Positions 1 to 8,535 of a DNA stretch of 64,000 nucleotides are shown here, one piece after another. Position 1 is the stretch's first letter. Every line of letters begins with the position of its first letter. A program made the translations under genes and the position numbers. The DNA comes from Actinomycetes bacterium (GTDB lineage Bacteria > Actinomycetota > Actinomycetes > Actinomycetales > Dermatophilaceae): NCBI GenBank assembly GCA_023420415.1, contig JAEZWF010000042.1, positions 1-64,000 on the forward strand, written 5' to 3'. The notes under the pieces are model-generated. The model ran no database searches, was not told the origin of the DNA, and saw only the letters and a list, made by a program, of their open reading frames with translations.

Positions 1-925
1 CGTAGAAGCCGCGGTTGATGGCGGTCAGGCCGCTCTCGGTGCCGCGGACCCGGGTGATCGCCACGCCCAGGGCGGCGACGAGCGCGCCGACGGCGGTGAC
101 GATGAGCGGGAAGACCATGCCCTCCTCGCCGAACGCGGCGCGGCCGAGGATGAGCGCGGCGACGAGCGTCACGGCGTACGACTCGAACAGGTCCGCGGCC
201 ATGCCCGCGCAGTCGCCGCCGTTGTCGCCGACGTTGTCCGCGATCGTCGCCGCGTTGCGCGGGTCGTCCTCCGGGATGTTCTGCTCGACCTTGCCGACGA
301 GGTCGGCGCCCACGTCGGCGGCCTTGGTGAAGATGCCACCGCCGACCCGCATGAACATCGCGAGCAGCGCGGCACCGAAACCGAAGCCCTCGAGCACCTT
401 CGGCGCGTCACCCTTGTAGATGAGCACCACGATGGCCGCGCCCAGCAGGCCCAGGCCCACGGTCGCCATGCCGACGGTGCCACCGGTGCGGAACGCGATC
501 CGCATGCCGCCGTCCCGGTCACCCTCGCGGGCAGCCGACGCGACGCGCACGTTGGCCTTCACCGCCAGGCTCATGCCGAGGTAGCCGATCGCCGCCGAGA
601 ACACCGCACCGACGATGAAGAAGCCGGAGCGGCCCCAGCGGATGCCGGCGGTGTCGGCGGGCAGCAGCAGCAGGAGGAAGAAGACGAGCACGACGAAGAT
701 GCCGAGCGTCTTGAACTGCCGAGCGAGGTAGGCCTGCGCGCCCTCCTCCACCGCGGCGCCGATCTCCTGCATCTTCTCGGTGCCCGGGTCGTGCTTGAGC
801 ACCTGCTGGCGGAAGAACACACCCATGACGAGCGCGATGACCGCAATCACGGCCACGACGATCACCAGGGTGAGATTGGAGCCTTCCAGCGGGACATCGC
901 TGGCGGCTGGCGCAACGCGCAACAT
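1..925 (-). CDS. hppA: Membrane-bound proton-translocating pyrophosphatase (N-terminal part, runs off left edge)
   Basis: Couples pyrophosphate hydrolysis to proton (or sodium) export across the cytoplasmic membrane. The reading frame from ATG at 925 begins MLRVAPAASDVPLEGSNLTL and goes straight into a hydrophobic segment. It carries the family signatures DVGADLVGK and DNVGDNGGDCAGMAADLFE, which bind Mg-pyrophosphate. Several further membrane segments are visible (e.g. FFLLLLLPADTAG). GAGGAGG lies just upstream of the start. About 308 codons are present; the family is normally near 700-800 residues, so the C-terminal half lies outside the window. The gene sits divergently from nothing and is followed upstream by the BldG-like gene, a pairing known from other actinobacteria. 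Confidence 0.96.
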   Translation of the reverse strand, partial: MLRVAPAASDVPLEGSNLTLVIVVAVIAVIALVMGVFFRQQVLKHDPGTEKMQEIGAAVEEGAQAYLARQFKTLGIFVVLVFFLLLLLPADTAGIRWGRSGFFIVGAVFSAAIGYLGMSLAVKANVRVASAAREGDRDGGMRIAFRTGGTVGMATVGLGLLGAAIVVLIYKGDAPKVLEGFGFGAALLAMFMRVGGGIFTKAADVGADLVGKVEQNIPEDDPRNAATIADNVGDNGGDCAGMAADLFESYAVTLVAALILGRAAFGEEGMVFPLIVTAVGALVAALGVAITRVRGTESGLTAINRGFY

Positions 926-1118
926 TCCATCCTCCTCGATGGGAACCTAGGAAAACCGCCCACGGGCACACGCGACCGTGCGCCGCACGAGGGGACGATG
1001 CTGGCGAGGGTAATGCACGTCACACCGTTATGCGTCGCGGGTGAGCATCGTCACAGCGAATTGCCACCGAATCTTCCGGCAGACCTGACCGGCAGACCCC
1101 GCGGGCAGGGCTCGGTCC

Positions 1119-1463
1119 TCAGGCGCCGGAACCGGCGGTCGCCTCGTCCACGCTCGGGTAGATGTGGAACACCTTGTCCAGGCCGGTGATCTTGAAGACC
1201 TTGAGGATGCGGTCCTGGGCGCTGACGATGCGCAGGCTGCCGTTCTGGCCGCGGACCAGCTTGAGCCGGCCGACGAGCACCCCGAGGCCGGTGCTGTCCA
1301 TGAAGGTGACCTGCTCGAGGTCGACGACGAGGTCGGTGCGCCCGGCCGCGATCTGCTTGTCCAGCACCTCACGCAGCAACGGCGCGGTGTAGACGTCGAT
1401 CTCACCGGCCACGTGCACGACCGTCGAGGCACCACGTTCTGTGCTCGAGACCGACAGATCCAC
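1119..1463 (-). CDS. bldG: BldG-like STAS anti-sigma factor antagonist
   Basis: A 114-residue single STAS domain protein that would bind and titrate an anti-sigma factor or switch kinase. The segment MDSTGLGVLVG carries the phosphorylatable serine (about residue 57). The opening (MDLSVSST, then GEIDVYTAPLLRE) and the ending (ITGLDKVFHIYPSVDEA) closely follow Streptomyces BldG. I place the start at GTG 1463, because GGAAGG lies about 9 bases upstream and the protein then starts as BldG does; frames further upstream are not conserved. It is transcribed away from the helicase gene at 1554, so the roughly 90-base gap is a divergent promoter region. The partner anti-sigma gene is not adjacent. Confidence 0.9.
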   Translation of the reverse strand: MDLSVSSTERGASTVVHVAGEIDVYTAPLLREVLDKQIAAGRTDLVVDLEQVTFMDSTGLGVLVGRLKLVRGQNGSLRIVSAQDRILKVFKITGLDKVFHIYPSVDEATAGSGA

Positions 1464-1553
1464 GAAGGTGCCCTTCCATGCTGCTTCACGGTGTGCGGCG
1501 CGGCTGACCTGGTGCAGACCACGGCGTCCGCGCTCGGGATTACCGTAGCGGCA

Positions 1554-3968
1554 ATGTCCACCGTCAACTCCACCGGTCCCGCCGCCGAGGTGCCGGACGC
1601 CGCCCGGAAGGCCGCGTTCGACCCGGCTGCGGTGCTGGATGCGCTCGCCGCGGACGCGCCCGAACGGTTGCGGCACGTGCACGAGGTGCCCGCGCGCGAG
1701 GCGTCGCTCGCGCAGTGGCCGTCGTGGGTGCACCCGGGTGTGTATGCCGCGTGCGCCGGCGCCGGGGTCACGTCGCTGTGGGCGCACCAGCGCGACGTGG
1801 CCGACCTCGCCTGGTCGGGTGAGCACGTGGTGGTCTCGACGGGGACGGCGTCGGGCAAGAGCCTGGGCTACCTGCTGCCGGTGCTGTCGGCGGTGTCCGA
1901 CGGGCTCGACGCCCCCACCGGCCGCGGCGCGACCGCGCTCTACCTGTCGCCCACGAAGGCACTCGCCGCCGACCAGCTGGCCCGCATCGAGTCGTGGGCG
2001 CTGCCGGGGGTGCGCGCCGCGACCTACGACGGGGACACCCCGACGGACGAGCGGCGCTGGATCCGCGACCACGCCCAGGTGGTGCTGACGAACCCCGACC
2101 TCGTGCACCACTCGTTGCTGCCGGGTCACGAGCGGTGGGCGCCGTTCCTGCGGGCGCTGCGCTACGTCGTCATCGACGAGTGCCACGTCTACCGCGGGGT
2201 CTTCGGCTCGCACCTGGCCGCGCTGCTGCGGCGGTTGCGCCGGGTCTGCGCACGCTACGGGGCGTCGCCGACGTTCGTGCTCGCCTCCGCGACCGTGCGC
2301 GACCCGGGTGCCCACGCCGAGCGCCTGGTCGGTATGCCGGTTACAGCGGTCACGCGCGACGGCTCGCCTCGCGCCGCCATGACCTTTGCCCTGTGGGAGC
2401 CGGGGGAGCTGCCCGACGGCTCGGGTCGTCGCAGCGCCACCTCCGAGGCCGCCGACCTGCTGACCGAGCTGGTCGACCGCGGGGTCCAGAGCGTGGCGTT
2501 CGCCCGGTCGCGGGCCGGTGTCGAGGCCCTGGCCACGAACGCTCGGCGCACACTGCGCGAGGTGAGCCCGGCGCTCGAGGCGAGCGTCGCGGCATACCGG
2601 GGCGGTTATCTGCCCGAGGAGCGCCGTGAGCTCGAACGGTCACTGCGCGCCGGCGAGCTGCTCGGCCTCGCCGCGACCAACGCACTGGAGCTGGGGGTCG
2701 ACGTGAGCGGGCTCGACGCGGTGCTGCTCGCGGGCTGGCCGGGCACGCGAGCGTCGTTGTGGCAGCAGGCAGGACGCGCGGGTCGTACCGGGTCACGGTC
2801 GCTCGCGGTGTTCGTCGCGGCCGACGACCCGCTGGACACCTATGTGGTCGGGCACCCGGAGGTGGTGTTCGGGCAGCCGGTCGAGGCGGCGGTGCTGGAC
2901 CCGGCGAACCCGTACGTCCTCGGGCCGCACCTCGCGGCCGCGGCAGCCGAGCTGCCGCTGCGCGAAGAGGACCTCGGGCTCTTCGGCCCGACCAGCCGCG
3001 GGCTGCTCGATGCCCTTGTCGCACAAGGGATTCTGCGACGTCGACCCAACGGCGGGTGGTACTGGGCGCGGTCGGACCGCCCCGGCGACCACCTGTCGCT
3101 GCGGGGCGTGGGCGAGGTCGTCGGCATCGTGGAGCGCTCGACCGGCCGCGTGCTCGGCACCATCGACGAGGCCAGCGCCCACACGCAGGTGCACACCGGC
3201 GCGGTGCACGTGCACCAGGGTGAGACGTGGGTCGTCACCGAGCTCGACCTCGAGGCGGCGACGGCCACGGCGGTGCGGGGCGACCCGGGGTGGAGCACGT
3301 TCGCCCAGTCGGTGAGCGCGTTCGACATCGTCGGGGCGGAGCGCTCGCAACGGTTCGGCGAGCTCGAGCTGTCGTTCGGCGCGGTGAAGGTGCACACCCA
3401 GGTGACGTCGTTCCTGCGGCGGCTGCCCGGTGGTGAGGTGCTGGGCACGCACCCGCTCGACCTGCCCGCGCGCACCCTGGCGACGAAGGCCGTGTGGTGG
3501 ACGGTGCCCGAGCAGTGGCTGGCCGAGGCCGGGGTGGCCGAGGCGGACGTGCCCGGCGCACTCCACGCCGCCGAGCACGCGGCGATCGGCATGCTGCCCC
3601 TCGTGGCGACGGCCGACCGCTGGGACATCGGTGGCGTGTCGACGGCGCTGCACCCCGGCACCGGCCTGCCGACGGTCATGGTCTACGACGGGCACCCGGG
3701 CGGGGCGGGGTTCGCCGAGCGTGGCTACGCCCGCATCCACGAGTGGCTGTCCGCCACGCTCGACACGGTGCAACGGTGCGGCTGCGAGCGCGGGTGTCCT
3801 GCGTGCGTGCAGTCACCCAAGTGCGGCAACGGCAACGAGCCGCTCGACAAGCACGCGGCCGCCTCCGTGCTGCGGCGTCTCGTGGCACTGCTGCCCCCGG
3901 ATCCGGCTGGTGCGGCGCACCACACCGACACCACGCACGAAAGCCTCGAAACGGGCGAGGTGGCGTAG
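1554..3968 (+). CDS. DECH-box helicase of the helicase/secretion neighbourhood (DUF1998/MrfA-like)
   Basis: An 804-residue superfamily 2 helicase. Walker A TGTASGKS lies near residue 96, the DECH box VVIDECH at 208-211 and motif III as LASAT. A helicase C domain with QQAGRAGRTGS follows. The C-terminal DUF1998-type region ends in a four-cysteine cluster (CGCERGCPACVQSPKCG, near residues 742-757), as in Bacillus MrfA/YprA, which works with MrfB in mitomycin repair. In actinobacteria this subtype is a fixed neighbour of the Tad-like cluster, and that is the case here. I start at ATG 1554, because the open frame upstream overlaps the bldG promoter and is not conserved. A DNA-repair role is inferred from family; its relation to pilus genes is unexplained. 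Confidence 0.92.
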   Translation: MSTVNSTGPAAEVPDAARKAAFDPAAVLDALAADAPERLRHVHEVPAREASLAQWPSWVHPGVYAACAGAGVTSLWAHQRDVADLAWSGEHVVVSTGTASGKSLGYLLPVLSAVSDGLDAPTGRGATALYLSPTKALAADQLARIESWALPGVRAATYDGDTPTDERRWIRDHAQVVLTNPDLVHHSLLPGHERWAPFLRALRYVVIDECHVYRGVFGSHLAALLRRLRRVCARYGASPTFVLASATVRDPGAHAERLVGMPVTAVTRDGSPRAAMTFALWEPGELPDGSGRRSATSEAADLLTELVDRGVQSVAFARSRAGVEALATNARRTLREVSPALEASVAAYRGGYLPEERRELERSLRAGELLGLAATNALELGVDVSGLDAVLLAGWPGTRASLWQQAGRAGRTGSRSLAVFVAADDPLDTYVVGHPEVVFGQPVEAAVLDPANPYVLGPHLAAAAAELPLREEDLGLFGPTSRGLLDALVAQGILRRRPNGGWYWARSDRPGDHLSLRGVGEVVGIVERSTGRVLGTIDEASAHTQVHTGAVHVHQGETWVVTELDLEAATATAVRGDPGWSTFAQSVSAFDIVGAERSQRFGELELSFGAVKVHTQVTSFLRRLPGGEVLGTHPLDLPARTLATKAVWWTVPEQWLAEAGVAEADVPGALHAAEHAAIGMLPLVATADRWDIGGVSTALHPGTGLPTVMVYDGHPGGAGFAERGYARIHEWLSATLDTVQRCGCERGCPACVQSPKCGNGNEPLDKHAAASVLRRLVALLPPDPAGAAHHTDTTHESLETGEVA

Positions 3969-4029
3969 TCGCGGCTAGGGTCGGAGGGCTAGGCGCAGAC
4001 GGCGCCCCCTCACTTGGGAGGTTCTCCAC

Positions 4030-5043
4030 GTGATCGTGCTCGGACTCATTCTGGTGGTCGTGGCCATCGCGGCAGCGGTGCTGCTGTTCCTGGCCACGCA
4101 GTCGATCACCAGCACCCAGACACTCGACACGTCGCTGGTCGACATCGGGCTGACCCCGCTCGGGTTCCTCATCGCCGGCGCCGCAGTCATGCTGCTGCTC
4201 TGGCTCGGTCTGGCCCTGCTGCGCGGCAGTGCCAAGCGCCGCGCCCGGCCGCGCCGCGAGGCCAAGGAGGCCCAGCGTCAGGCCGAGTTCGAGGAGAACA
4301 TCCGGGCCGACGAGCGCGCCCGCGCCGACGAGATGCACCAGCAGACGATCGCCGACCGCGACCGGGTGCGCGACGAGGAGTTCGAGTCGCGTTGGCAGGA
4401 GCGCGAGCGTGAGCGTGAGAACGAGTGGCGCACCAAGGAAGACGAGTGGAAGACGCGTCTGGCCGACGACGAGAAGCGCATCCGCGCCGACGAGCGGTCG
4501 CTCGTCGAGCGTGAGCAGCGCGAGCACGCCGAGCGGCTGCAGGCACAGCAGGCGCAGGCACAGCAGGCACGCAGCGACGAGCCCGGGCGTCACGCCGGTG
4601 CCGCCGCGGGGGTGGGCGGGGCCGCCGGTGTTGCGGCTGGCGCGGCAGGCTCGCCTGCGGGCGGCTCCGAGCCGTACGACCGCACCCAGGACGAGTACCG
4701 CGACACCGCCGACGGGCGGCACGCGGGCGGTAACACCGACCGCGGTGACGGCTACCAGTCCGGCCAGCCGGGCCAGTTCGACCAGCCAGGCCAGTCGGGC
4801 CAGTTCGACCAGCCACACCAGCACGGCGACACCGGCGATGGGCGCACCGACGCCACCAGTGACGGTGACCGGGATGACCAGCGCGGGGAGGGTTACGACC
4901 AGCGCGGGGAGGGTTACGACCAGCACGCTGACGGCACCACCGAAGGCCGGACCGGCACCAACACGAGCACCGCCGAGGAGCGCACGGACGGTGAGCAGTC
5001 GTCCGGCTTCCGCACCGTCGCCGACCGGCTCATGGGTCGCTAG
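4030..5043 (+). CDS. Two-helix membrane protein with charged coiled coil and Gln/Gly/Asp repeats
   Basis: 337 residues from GTG 4030, with GGGAGG 8 bases upstream. Residues 1-24 (IVLGLILVVVAIAAAVLLFLA) and about 42-65 are membrane helices. Residues 75-185 are almost entirely Arg/Glu/Gln/Ala and should form a long coiled coil. An Ala/Gly linker follows, then a low-complexity tail with tandem units (GQFDQPGQSGQFDQP and GEGYDQR repeated). I do not recognise a family with known function. The layout resembles cytoskeletal or envelope-associated scaffolds, which is speculation. It lies between the helicase and the pilin-like genes, and its 3' end overlaps the convergent TadE-like gene by 14 bases. 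Confidence 0.8.
   Translation: MIVLGLILVVVAIAAAVLLFLATQSITSTQTLDTSLVDIGLTPLGFLIAGAAVMLLLWLGLALLRGSAKRRARPRREAKEAQRQAEFEENIRADERARADEMHQQTIADRDRVRDEEFESRWQERERERENEWRTKEDEWKTRLADDEKRIRADERSLVEREQREHAERLQAQQAQAQQARSDEPGRHAGAAAGVGGAAGVAAGAAGSPAGGSEPYDRTQDEYRDTADGRHAGGNTDRGDGYQSGQPGQFDQPGQSGQFDQPHQHGDTGDGRTDATSDGDRDDQRGEGYDQRGEGYDQHADGTTEGRTGTNTSTAEERTDGEQSSGFRTVADRLMGR
4876..4923 (+). repeat. 24-base tandem repeat inside the coiled-coil protein gene
   Basis: Two adjacent identical 24-base units (gaccagcgcggggagggtta begins each) encode DQRGEGY twice, and a third partial unit DQHADG follows. A perfect in-frame nucleotide repeat suggests recent slippage, so the repeat number may vary between strains. 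Confidence 0.75.
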
Positions 5044-5431
5044 GCCCAGCCCGGGCCCGAGCCACCGCACCACCTCCGCTCCCGAGGAGCGGGACCCGCA
5101 CCGGCACCGTTGTCGTCACGACGACGGTGCCGTTTGCGTTGGCACGACAGTCCTGCAGCCGGGCCCCGTTGCGCCCGGCCACGGACGCGGACTGCCCGCA
5201 GGCGGAGGTCCCGCTGACGCCCTGGGCCCAGGCCCCGGCCCCGGCGAGGGCCGCGAGGTCCGCGGCCGCTCGCGACCGGTGCATGGCCGAGATCACCGCG
5301 GCCACCGTGAGCCCGCCCCACGTCAGGACCAGCAGCACCGCCACGGCCGCCGTGACCAGGACGGTCGCGGCACCTTGCTCACCGGACTGCGTCGTCCTGC
5401 CCGGTGCCCCGGACTGCGTGGCCTGGCTCAT
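5030..5431 (-). CDS. TadE-like protein of the helicase/secretion neighbourhood (Rv3654c type)
   Basis: 133 residues from ATG 5431. After a short hydrophilic leader (SQATQSGAPGRTTQSGEQGA) comes one membrane helix (ATVLVTAAVAVLLVLTWGGL). The remainder is an extracytoplasmic Ala/Gly/Val-rich domain with two cysteines that could form a disulfide. The leader and helix resemble TadE-type minor pilins (EQGA then hydrophobic), consistent with the actinobacterial family found beside the DECH helicase. Its start overlaps the stop of the TadE gene as ATGA (5428-5431), so the two are translationally coupled. It is probably a minor pilin or pilus-associated protein of the Tad system. Confidence 0.85.
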   Translation of the reverse strand: MSQATQSGAPGRTTQSGEQGAATVLVTAAVAVLLVLTWGGLTVAAVISAMHRSRAAADLAALAGAGAWAQGVSGTSACGQSASVAGRNGARLQDCRANANGTVVVTTTVPVRVPLLGSGGGAVARARAGPSDP

Positions 5432-5799
5432 GGCGAGGCTCCCTGACCCGCGTCGTCCACCTGTTCCCGCTGCGCGACGGCGTGACCCCGGGGCACTCCC
5501 TGTTCCCCCAGCCAGCGCAGGGCTGGCGCAGGGGACCCACGGACCTCGACCTCGACCAGCTGCGAGCCGGACCGGATGTCGATCCGGGCGCCAGGGGGTG
5601 CCAACCGACCACCGAGGGATCGCGCCGTCCCGGCGTCGTCGCCACGGGCCACTGCCCGCGCCGCCGCACGCGCCGCGTCCACACACCGCACCTGGTCGAG
5701 CACCGTCGTCACCGCCGACAGCGCGAGGACGAGCACGAGGACCACGGCTGGGATGGCGACCGCGAACTCCGCGGTCGCCATCCCCCGGTCACGTCTCAC
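5428..5799 (-). CDS. tadE: TadE-like minor pilin
   Basis: 123 residues from GTG 5799. The start MRRDRG-MATAEFAVAIPA is a typical prepilin-like leader: basic residues, then Gly, then a helix with Glu at +5 of the mature form. A hydrophobic stretch (VVLVLVLALSAVTTVL) follows, then a soluble domain rich in Arg/Ala. The start overlaps the stop of the DUF4244 gene as GTGA (5796-5799), and the stop overlaps the next gene as ATGA. The three genes therefore form one tightly coupled pilin block. The prepilin peptidase expected to cleave it is not in the window. Confidence 0.88.
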   Translation of the reverse strand: MRRDRGMATAEFAVAIPAVVLVLVLALSAVTTVLDQVRCVDAARAAARAVARGDDAGTARSLGGRLAPPGARIDIRSGSQLVEVEVRGSPAPALRWLGEQGVPRGHAVAQREQVDDAGQGASP

Positions 5800-5990
5800 C
5801 CCGCGGTGCCCAGGGCCGTGGTGATGATCGACGCGAGCGCCGACTTCACGCCACCGGAGCGGACTACCGCGAGCAGCACCGCGGCGAACGCGCACGCGGC
5901 AAGCGTGCCCACGGCATACTCCGCCGTCGTCATGCCCCGCTCGCACCCGTGCCGCACACCGCTCGTGAACCGTCGAATCGTCTTGACCAT
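5796..5990 (-). CDS. DUF4244 small pilin-like protein (probable major Flp-type pilin)
   Basis: 64 residues from ATG 5990, with GGGAGG upstream. The sequence RHGCERG-MTTAEYAVGTLAA is a classic type IV-like prepilin junction (Gly before, Glu +5, Tyr +6), followed by a single hydrophobic helix. DUF4244 proteins occupy this slot in actinobacterial Tad loci and are the most likely structural pilin subunit. It is first in the pilin block, so its promoter, including the twin GTCCACAGG element at 6074-6111, would drive all three genes. Confidence 0.88.
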   Translation of the reverse strand: MVKTIRRFTSGVRHGCERGMTTAEYAVGTLAACAFAAVLLAVVRSGGVKSALASIITTALGTAG

Positions 5991-6073
5991 GCCGTCACCT
6001 CCCGTGCAGGACCTTCCTGCGCGAGATCAGCGAATCGCGTTCAGCACCAAGGGATCCAGACCCGGCTGCGACA

Positions 6074-6111
6074 CCTGTGGACAAGCCCTCCGGATCGCGG
6101 CGCCTGTGGAC
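6074..6111 (-). promoter_or_regulatory. Twin GTCCACAGG element upstream of the pilin block
   Basis: On the minus strand GTCCACAGG occurs twice, exactly 29 bases start to start (20 bases between), 84-121 bases upstream of the DUF4244 start. The same pair with the same spacing precedes cpaE at 11256-11293, and I saw no other copy of the 9-mer. One copy reads TTGTCCACAGG, which contains the actinobacterial DnaA-box core TTGTCCACA. The regulator is unknown. Confidence 0.6.
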
Positions 6112-6133
6112 GGAGCCCGAGCGGCACGTCAGG

Positions 6134-7138
6134 TCAGGCGGGTTCGTACCAGGCAGGCAGCTCCGACGGCTCGAGCGCGGTGTCGTCGCCGGGGCGGGTG
6201 AGCGTGAGGACGGCCCGCACGATCGTGGGCCATGACTGCAGGTCGTCGGAGATCGCCGCGAGTCGCGCGGCAACGTCGGACTCGATGGCGTCACCGACGA
6301 GGTCGACCGCCGCCACGACGTACATCTGGTCGGCCCCCACCCACTCCATGCGCAGGTAGCTCACTCGCTCGACGTCGGGATGGTCGAGGAGCACCTGCAG
6401 CACGCGGTTGCGCGCGAGCGGCGTCACGCCCTCGCCGGTGAGGAAGTCCATGTTGCGACTGATGAGGAAGATCGCGACGACCGCGAGGATTACACCCACG
6501 ACGATGGAGCCGATGGCATCCCACACCGGGTTGCCGGTGGCCTGGTGCAGGCCGATCCCGATGGCCGCGACGATGATGCCGACCAGGGCCGACAGGTCCT
6601 CGGCGAAGACCGCGCGCAGCATCGGGTTGGACGTCAGCTTGATGTAGCGCAGCGGGCGCAGGCGGCGCTCGACGGCGGCCGCTCGCGCCTGCCGGGTCGC
6701 CTGGAGGAAGGAGATGCCCTCGAGGACGAACGACACGGCCAGCACGGCATACGCCCAGGTGTAGTTGGGGGTCTCGGTCTCGGGCGCCGACAACGAGGTG
6801 ATGCCGTGCCAGATCGACACCGCAGCGCCAACGGTGAAGAGGCCGAAGGCGGCGAACATCGACCAGATGTAGCCGGCCCGTCCGTAGCCGAGGGCTCGTT
6901 CGGCGTCCGGTGGGCGCGCGCTGCGCCGGGCGCCGATGAGGAGGAACACCTCGTTGCCGGTGTCCGCCCAGGAGTGGGCGGCCTCGGCTGTCATCGACGC
7001 CGATCCGGTGACGAAGGCGGCGACGCTCTTGGCGACGGCGATGAGCAGGTTGGCGGAGAACGCGACGATGACGGTGAGCAGGCTCTCGCCGCCGGCGTTG
7101 GTCTCGTCGGCTGTCGGTGCGGTCTGGTCGGCGGCCAC
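6134..7138 (-). CDS. Cation diffusion facilitator (CDF) family metal exporter
   Basis: 334 residues from GTG 7138. Proton-driven divalent cation efflux across the membrane. About six membrane helices are visible, and the metal-site motif HSWAD (AAEAAHSWADTGNE) in helix 2 matches the family HxxxD pattern. A second conserved stretch, GNPVWDAIGSIVVGVIL, corresponds to the later HxxxD/DxxxD position but reads D-A-I-G-S. A cytoplasmic C-terminal domain of about 100 residues follows. It stands between the two halves of the Tad locus and shows no functional link with them. Metal specificity cannot be told from the sequence. Confidence 0.88.
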   Translation of the reverse strand: MAADQTAPTADETNAGGESLLTVIVAFSANLLIAVAKSVAAFVTGSASMTAEAAHSWADTGNEVFLLIGARRSARPPDAERALGYGRAGYIWSMFAAFGLFTVGAAVSIWHGITSLSAPETETPNYTWAYAVLAVSFVLEGISFLQATRQARAAAVERRLRPLRYIKLTSNPMLRAVFAEDLSALVGIIVAAIGIGLHQATGNPVWDAIGSIVVGVILAVVAIFLISRNMDFLTGEGVTPLARNRVLQVLLDHPDVERVSYLRMEWVGADQMYVVAAVDLVGDAIESDVAARLAAISDDLQSWPTIVRAVLTLTRPGDDTALEPSELPAWYEPA

Positions 7139-7179
7139 GGGCCGAGACTAGTCGGGGCGGAGCCGGTCGGCCTGCTGGC

Positions 7180-7809
7180 TCAGGAGCGGGTGAACACGCC
7201 GGCGACGAGGTTGATGGTGGCGGCCAGGATGACCGTGCCGAAGAGGTAGGACAGCAGCGTGTGCCGCAGCACGATCGCGCGGATCGCCGAGCTCGACACG
7301 TCGGTGTCGGAGACCTGGTAGGTCATGCCGAGGTTGTAGCTGAAGTAGAAGAAGTCGCGGTAGGCAGGCTGCTCCCGCGGGTTGTTGAAGTCGATGCCGC
7401 CGACCGGGTCGGTGTAGTAGCGGTGGGCGTACCGCGCGACATACATCAGGTGCAGCATCCCCCAGTTCATGAAGACACCGAAGAGCCCGATCGCGGCGGC
7501 CGCGACCCGCGTCGAGGAGTCACCGAGCACGAGCAGGATGCCGATGCCGGCGAGGCTGCCGAGCGAGGCCCCCACCACGATGAGCTCCTCCACCCCGAGG
7601 TTGAGGTCCTCGCGCCGGGACCTCGAGCGGGTCGCGGCCGCGTCCATCGGCCACAGTGCCAGGACACCGCTGAGGACGAAGGTGGCAGGGAAGGCAGCCA
7701 TCCCGCACAGCAGTCCCATCGGCACGCTGGTGAGGGAGCCGGCCACGACGCCGACGACCGCGCCCACGACCATCGACGCCAGGAGACGCACCTTTGCCGA
7801 CCGTGTCAC
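7180..7809 (-). CDS. DUF1345 family membrane protein
   Basis: 209 residues from GTG 7809, chosen because GGGAGG lies 7 bases upstream. Five to six hydrophobic segments are visible, and the motif YRDFFYFSYNLGMTYQVSDT is diagnostic of DUF1345. The biochemical role of the family is unknown. It lies between tadC and the CDF gene on the same strand, with 41 bases to the CDF start. With that gene it forms the two-gene insertion splitting the pilus locus. Confidence 0.85.
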   Translation of the reverse strand: MTRSAKVRLLASMVVGAVVGVVAGSLTSVPMGLLCGMAAFPATFVLSGVLALWPMDAAATRSRSRREDLNLGVEELIVVGASLGSLAGIGILLVLGDSSTRVAAAAIGLFGVFMNWGMLHLMYVARYAHRYYTDPVGGIDFNNPREQPAYRDFFYFSYNLGMTYQVSDTDVSSSAIRAIVLRHTLLSYLFGTVILAATINLVAGVFTRS

Positions 7810-7938
7810 CGTGCGCCTCCCGAGGTGTGCTCGGCCCCGTCGGGCTCGTGCCGGGGCACGACGAGGGTATGCCGCCGCGCGCACCCCACCGGGACGCCGC
7901 GCCACGGTCAGTGGTTGCCGGTGCCCTGGCCGCTGACC

Positions 7939-8535
7939 TCACCCGCGGGCGAGCACGTCACCGGCCAGGGCGAGGACCACGGGGATGACCGCGGTGCACG
8001 CGAACGCGGGCAGGAAGCCCAGGCCGAGCGGCAGCACCAGGAGCACGCCGGCCCTGGCCGCTCGACGACTGCGGTCGGCCTCGTGCTGCTCACGCACCCG
8101 ACGCGCCGCTGACGCCAGCAGTGTCGACGGCGAGGCTCCGGTCTCGGCGGCCATCGTGAAGGCCAGGGCGGCCGGTCGCCACACCGGACCCAGCCCGGCC
8201 CAGGCCTCGGCTGCCGTCGCACCCCACGCGAGGGCCGCCACCACGCGGGCGAGGTCGCGTCGCACGACACCGGGCGAGGAGTCGGCGACACGAGACACCG
8301 ACTCGGTGACCGAGGCACCTGAACGCAGCGCGAGGACGAGCAGCACGAGGGCGTCCGCGACGGCGTGCGCCGGCGGCGTCGCACCGTCATCGCCGCCGCG
8401 TGCGCCCACACTCGGTGGGCCGAGCGCGGGTGGACGCTCGTGGCGGGTCGCGGCGGTGGGCCGCGGTCGTCCTGGCCACAGGAGCGCCACGCCTGCCACG
8501 GCCAAGCCCACAAGCCACTCGGCGTGCGCGGTCAC
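7939..8535 (-). CDS. tadC: TadC-like type II secretion F-family membrane protein
   Basis: 198 residues from GTG 8535. Inner-membrane platform protein expected to act with TadB beneath the pilus and to engage the TadA ATPase. The F-domain is seen as ADALVLLVLALRSGASVTESVSRVA and later the helices VLLVLPLGLGFLPAFACTAVIPVVLAL. Its start overlaps the tadB stop as GTGA (8532-8535). At about 200 residues it is at the short end of TadC proteins, as usual for the actinobacterial version. Confidence 0.87.
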   Translation of the reverse strand: MTAHAEWLVGLAVAGVALLWPGRPRPTAATRHERPPALGPPSVGARGGDDGATPPAHAVADALVLLVLALRSGASVTESVSRVADSSPGVVRRDLARVVAALAWGATAAEAWAGLGPVWRPAALAFTMAAETGASPSTLLASAARRVREQHEADRSRRAARAGVLLVLPLGLGFLPAFACTAVIPVVLALAGDVLARG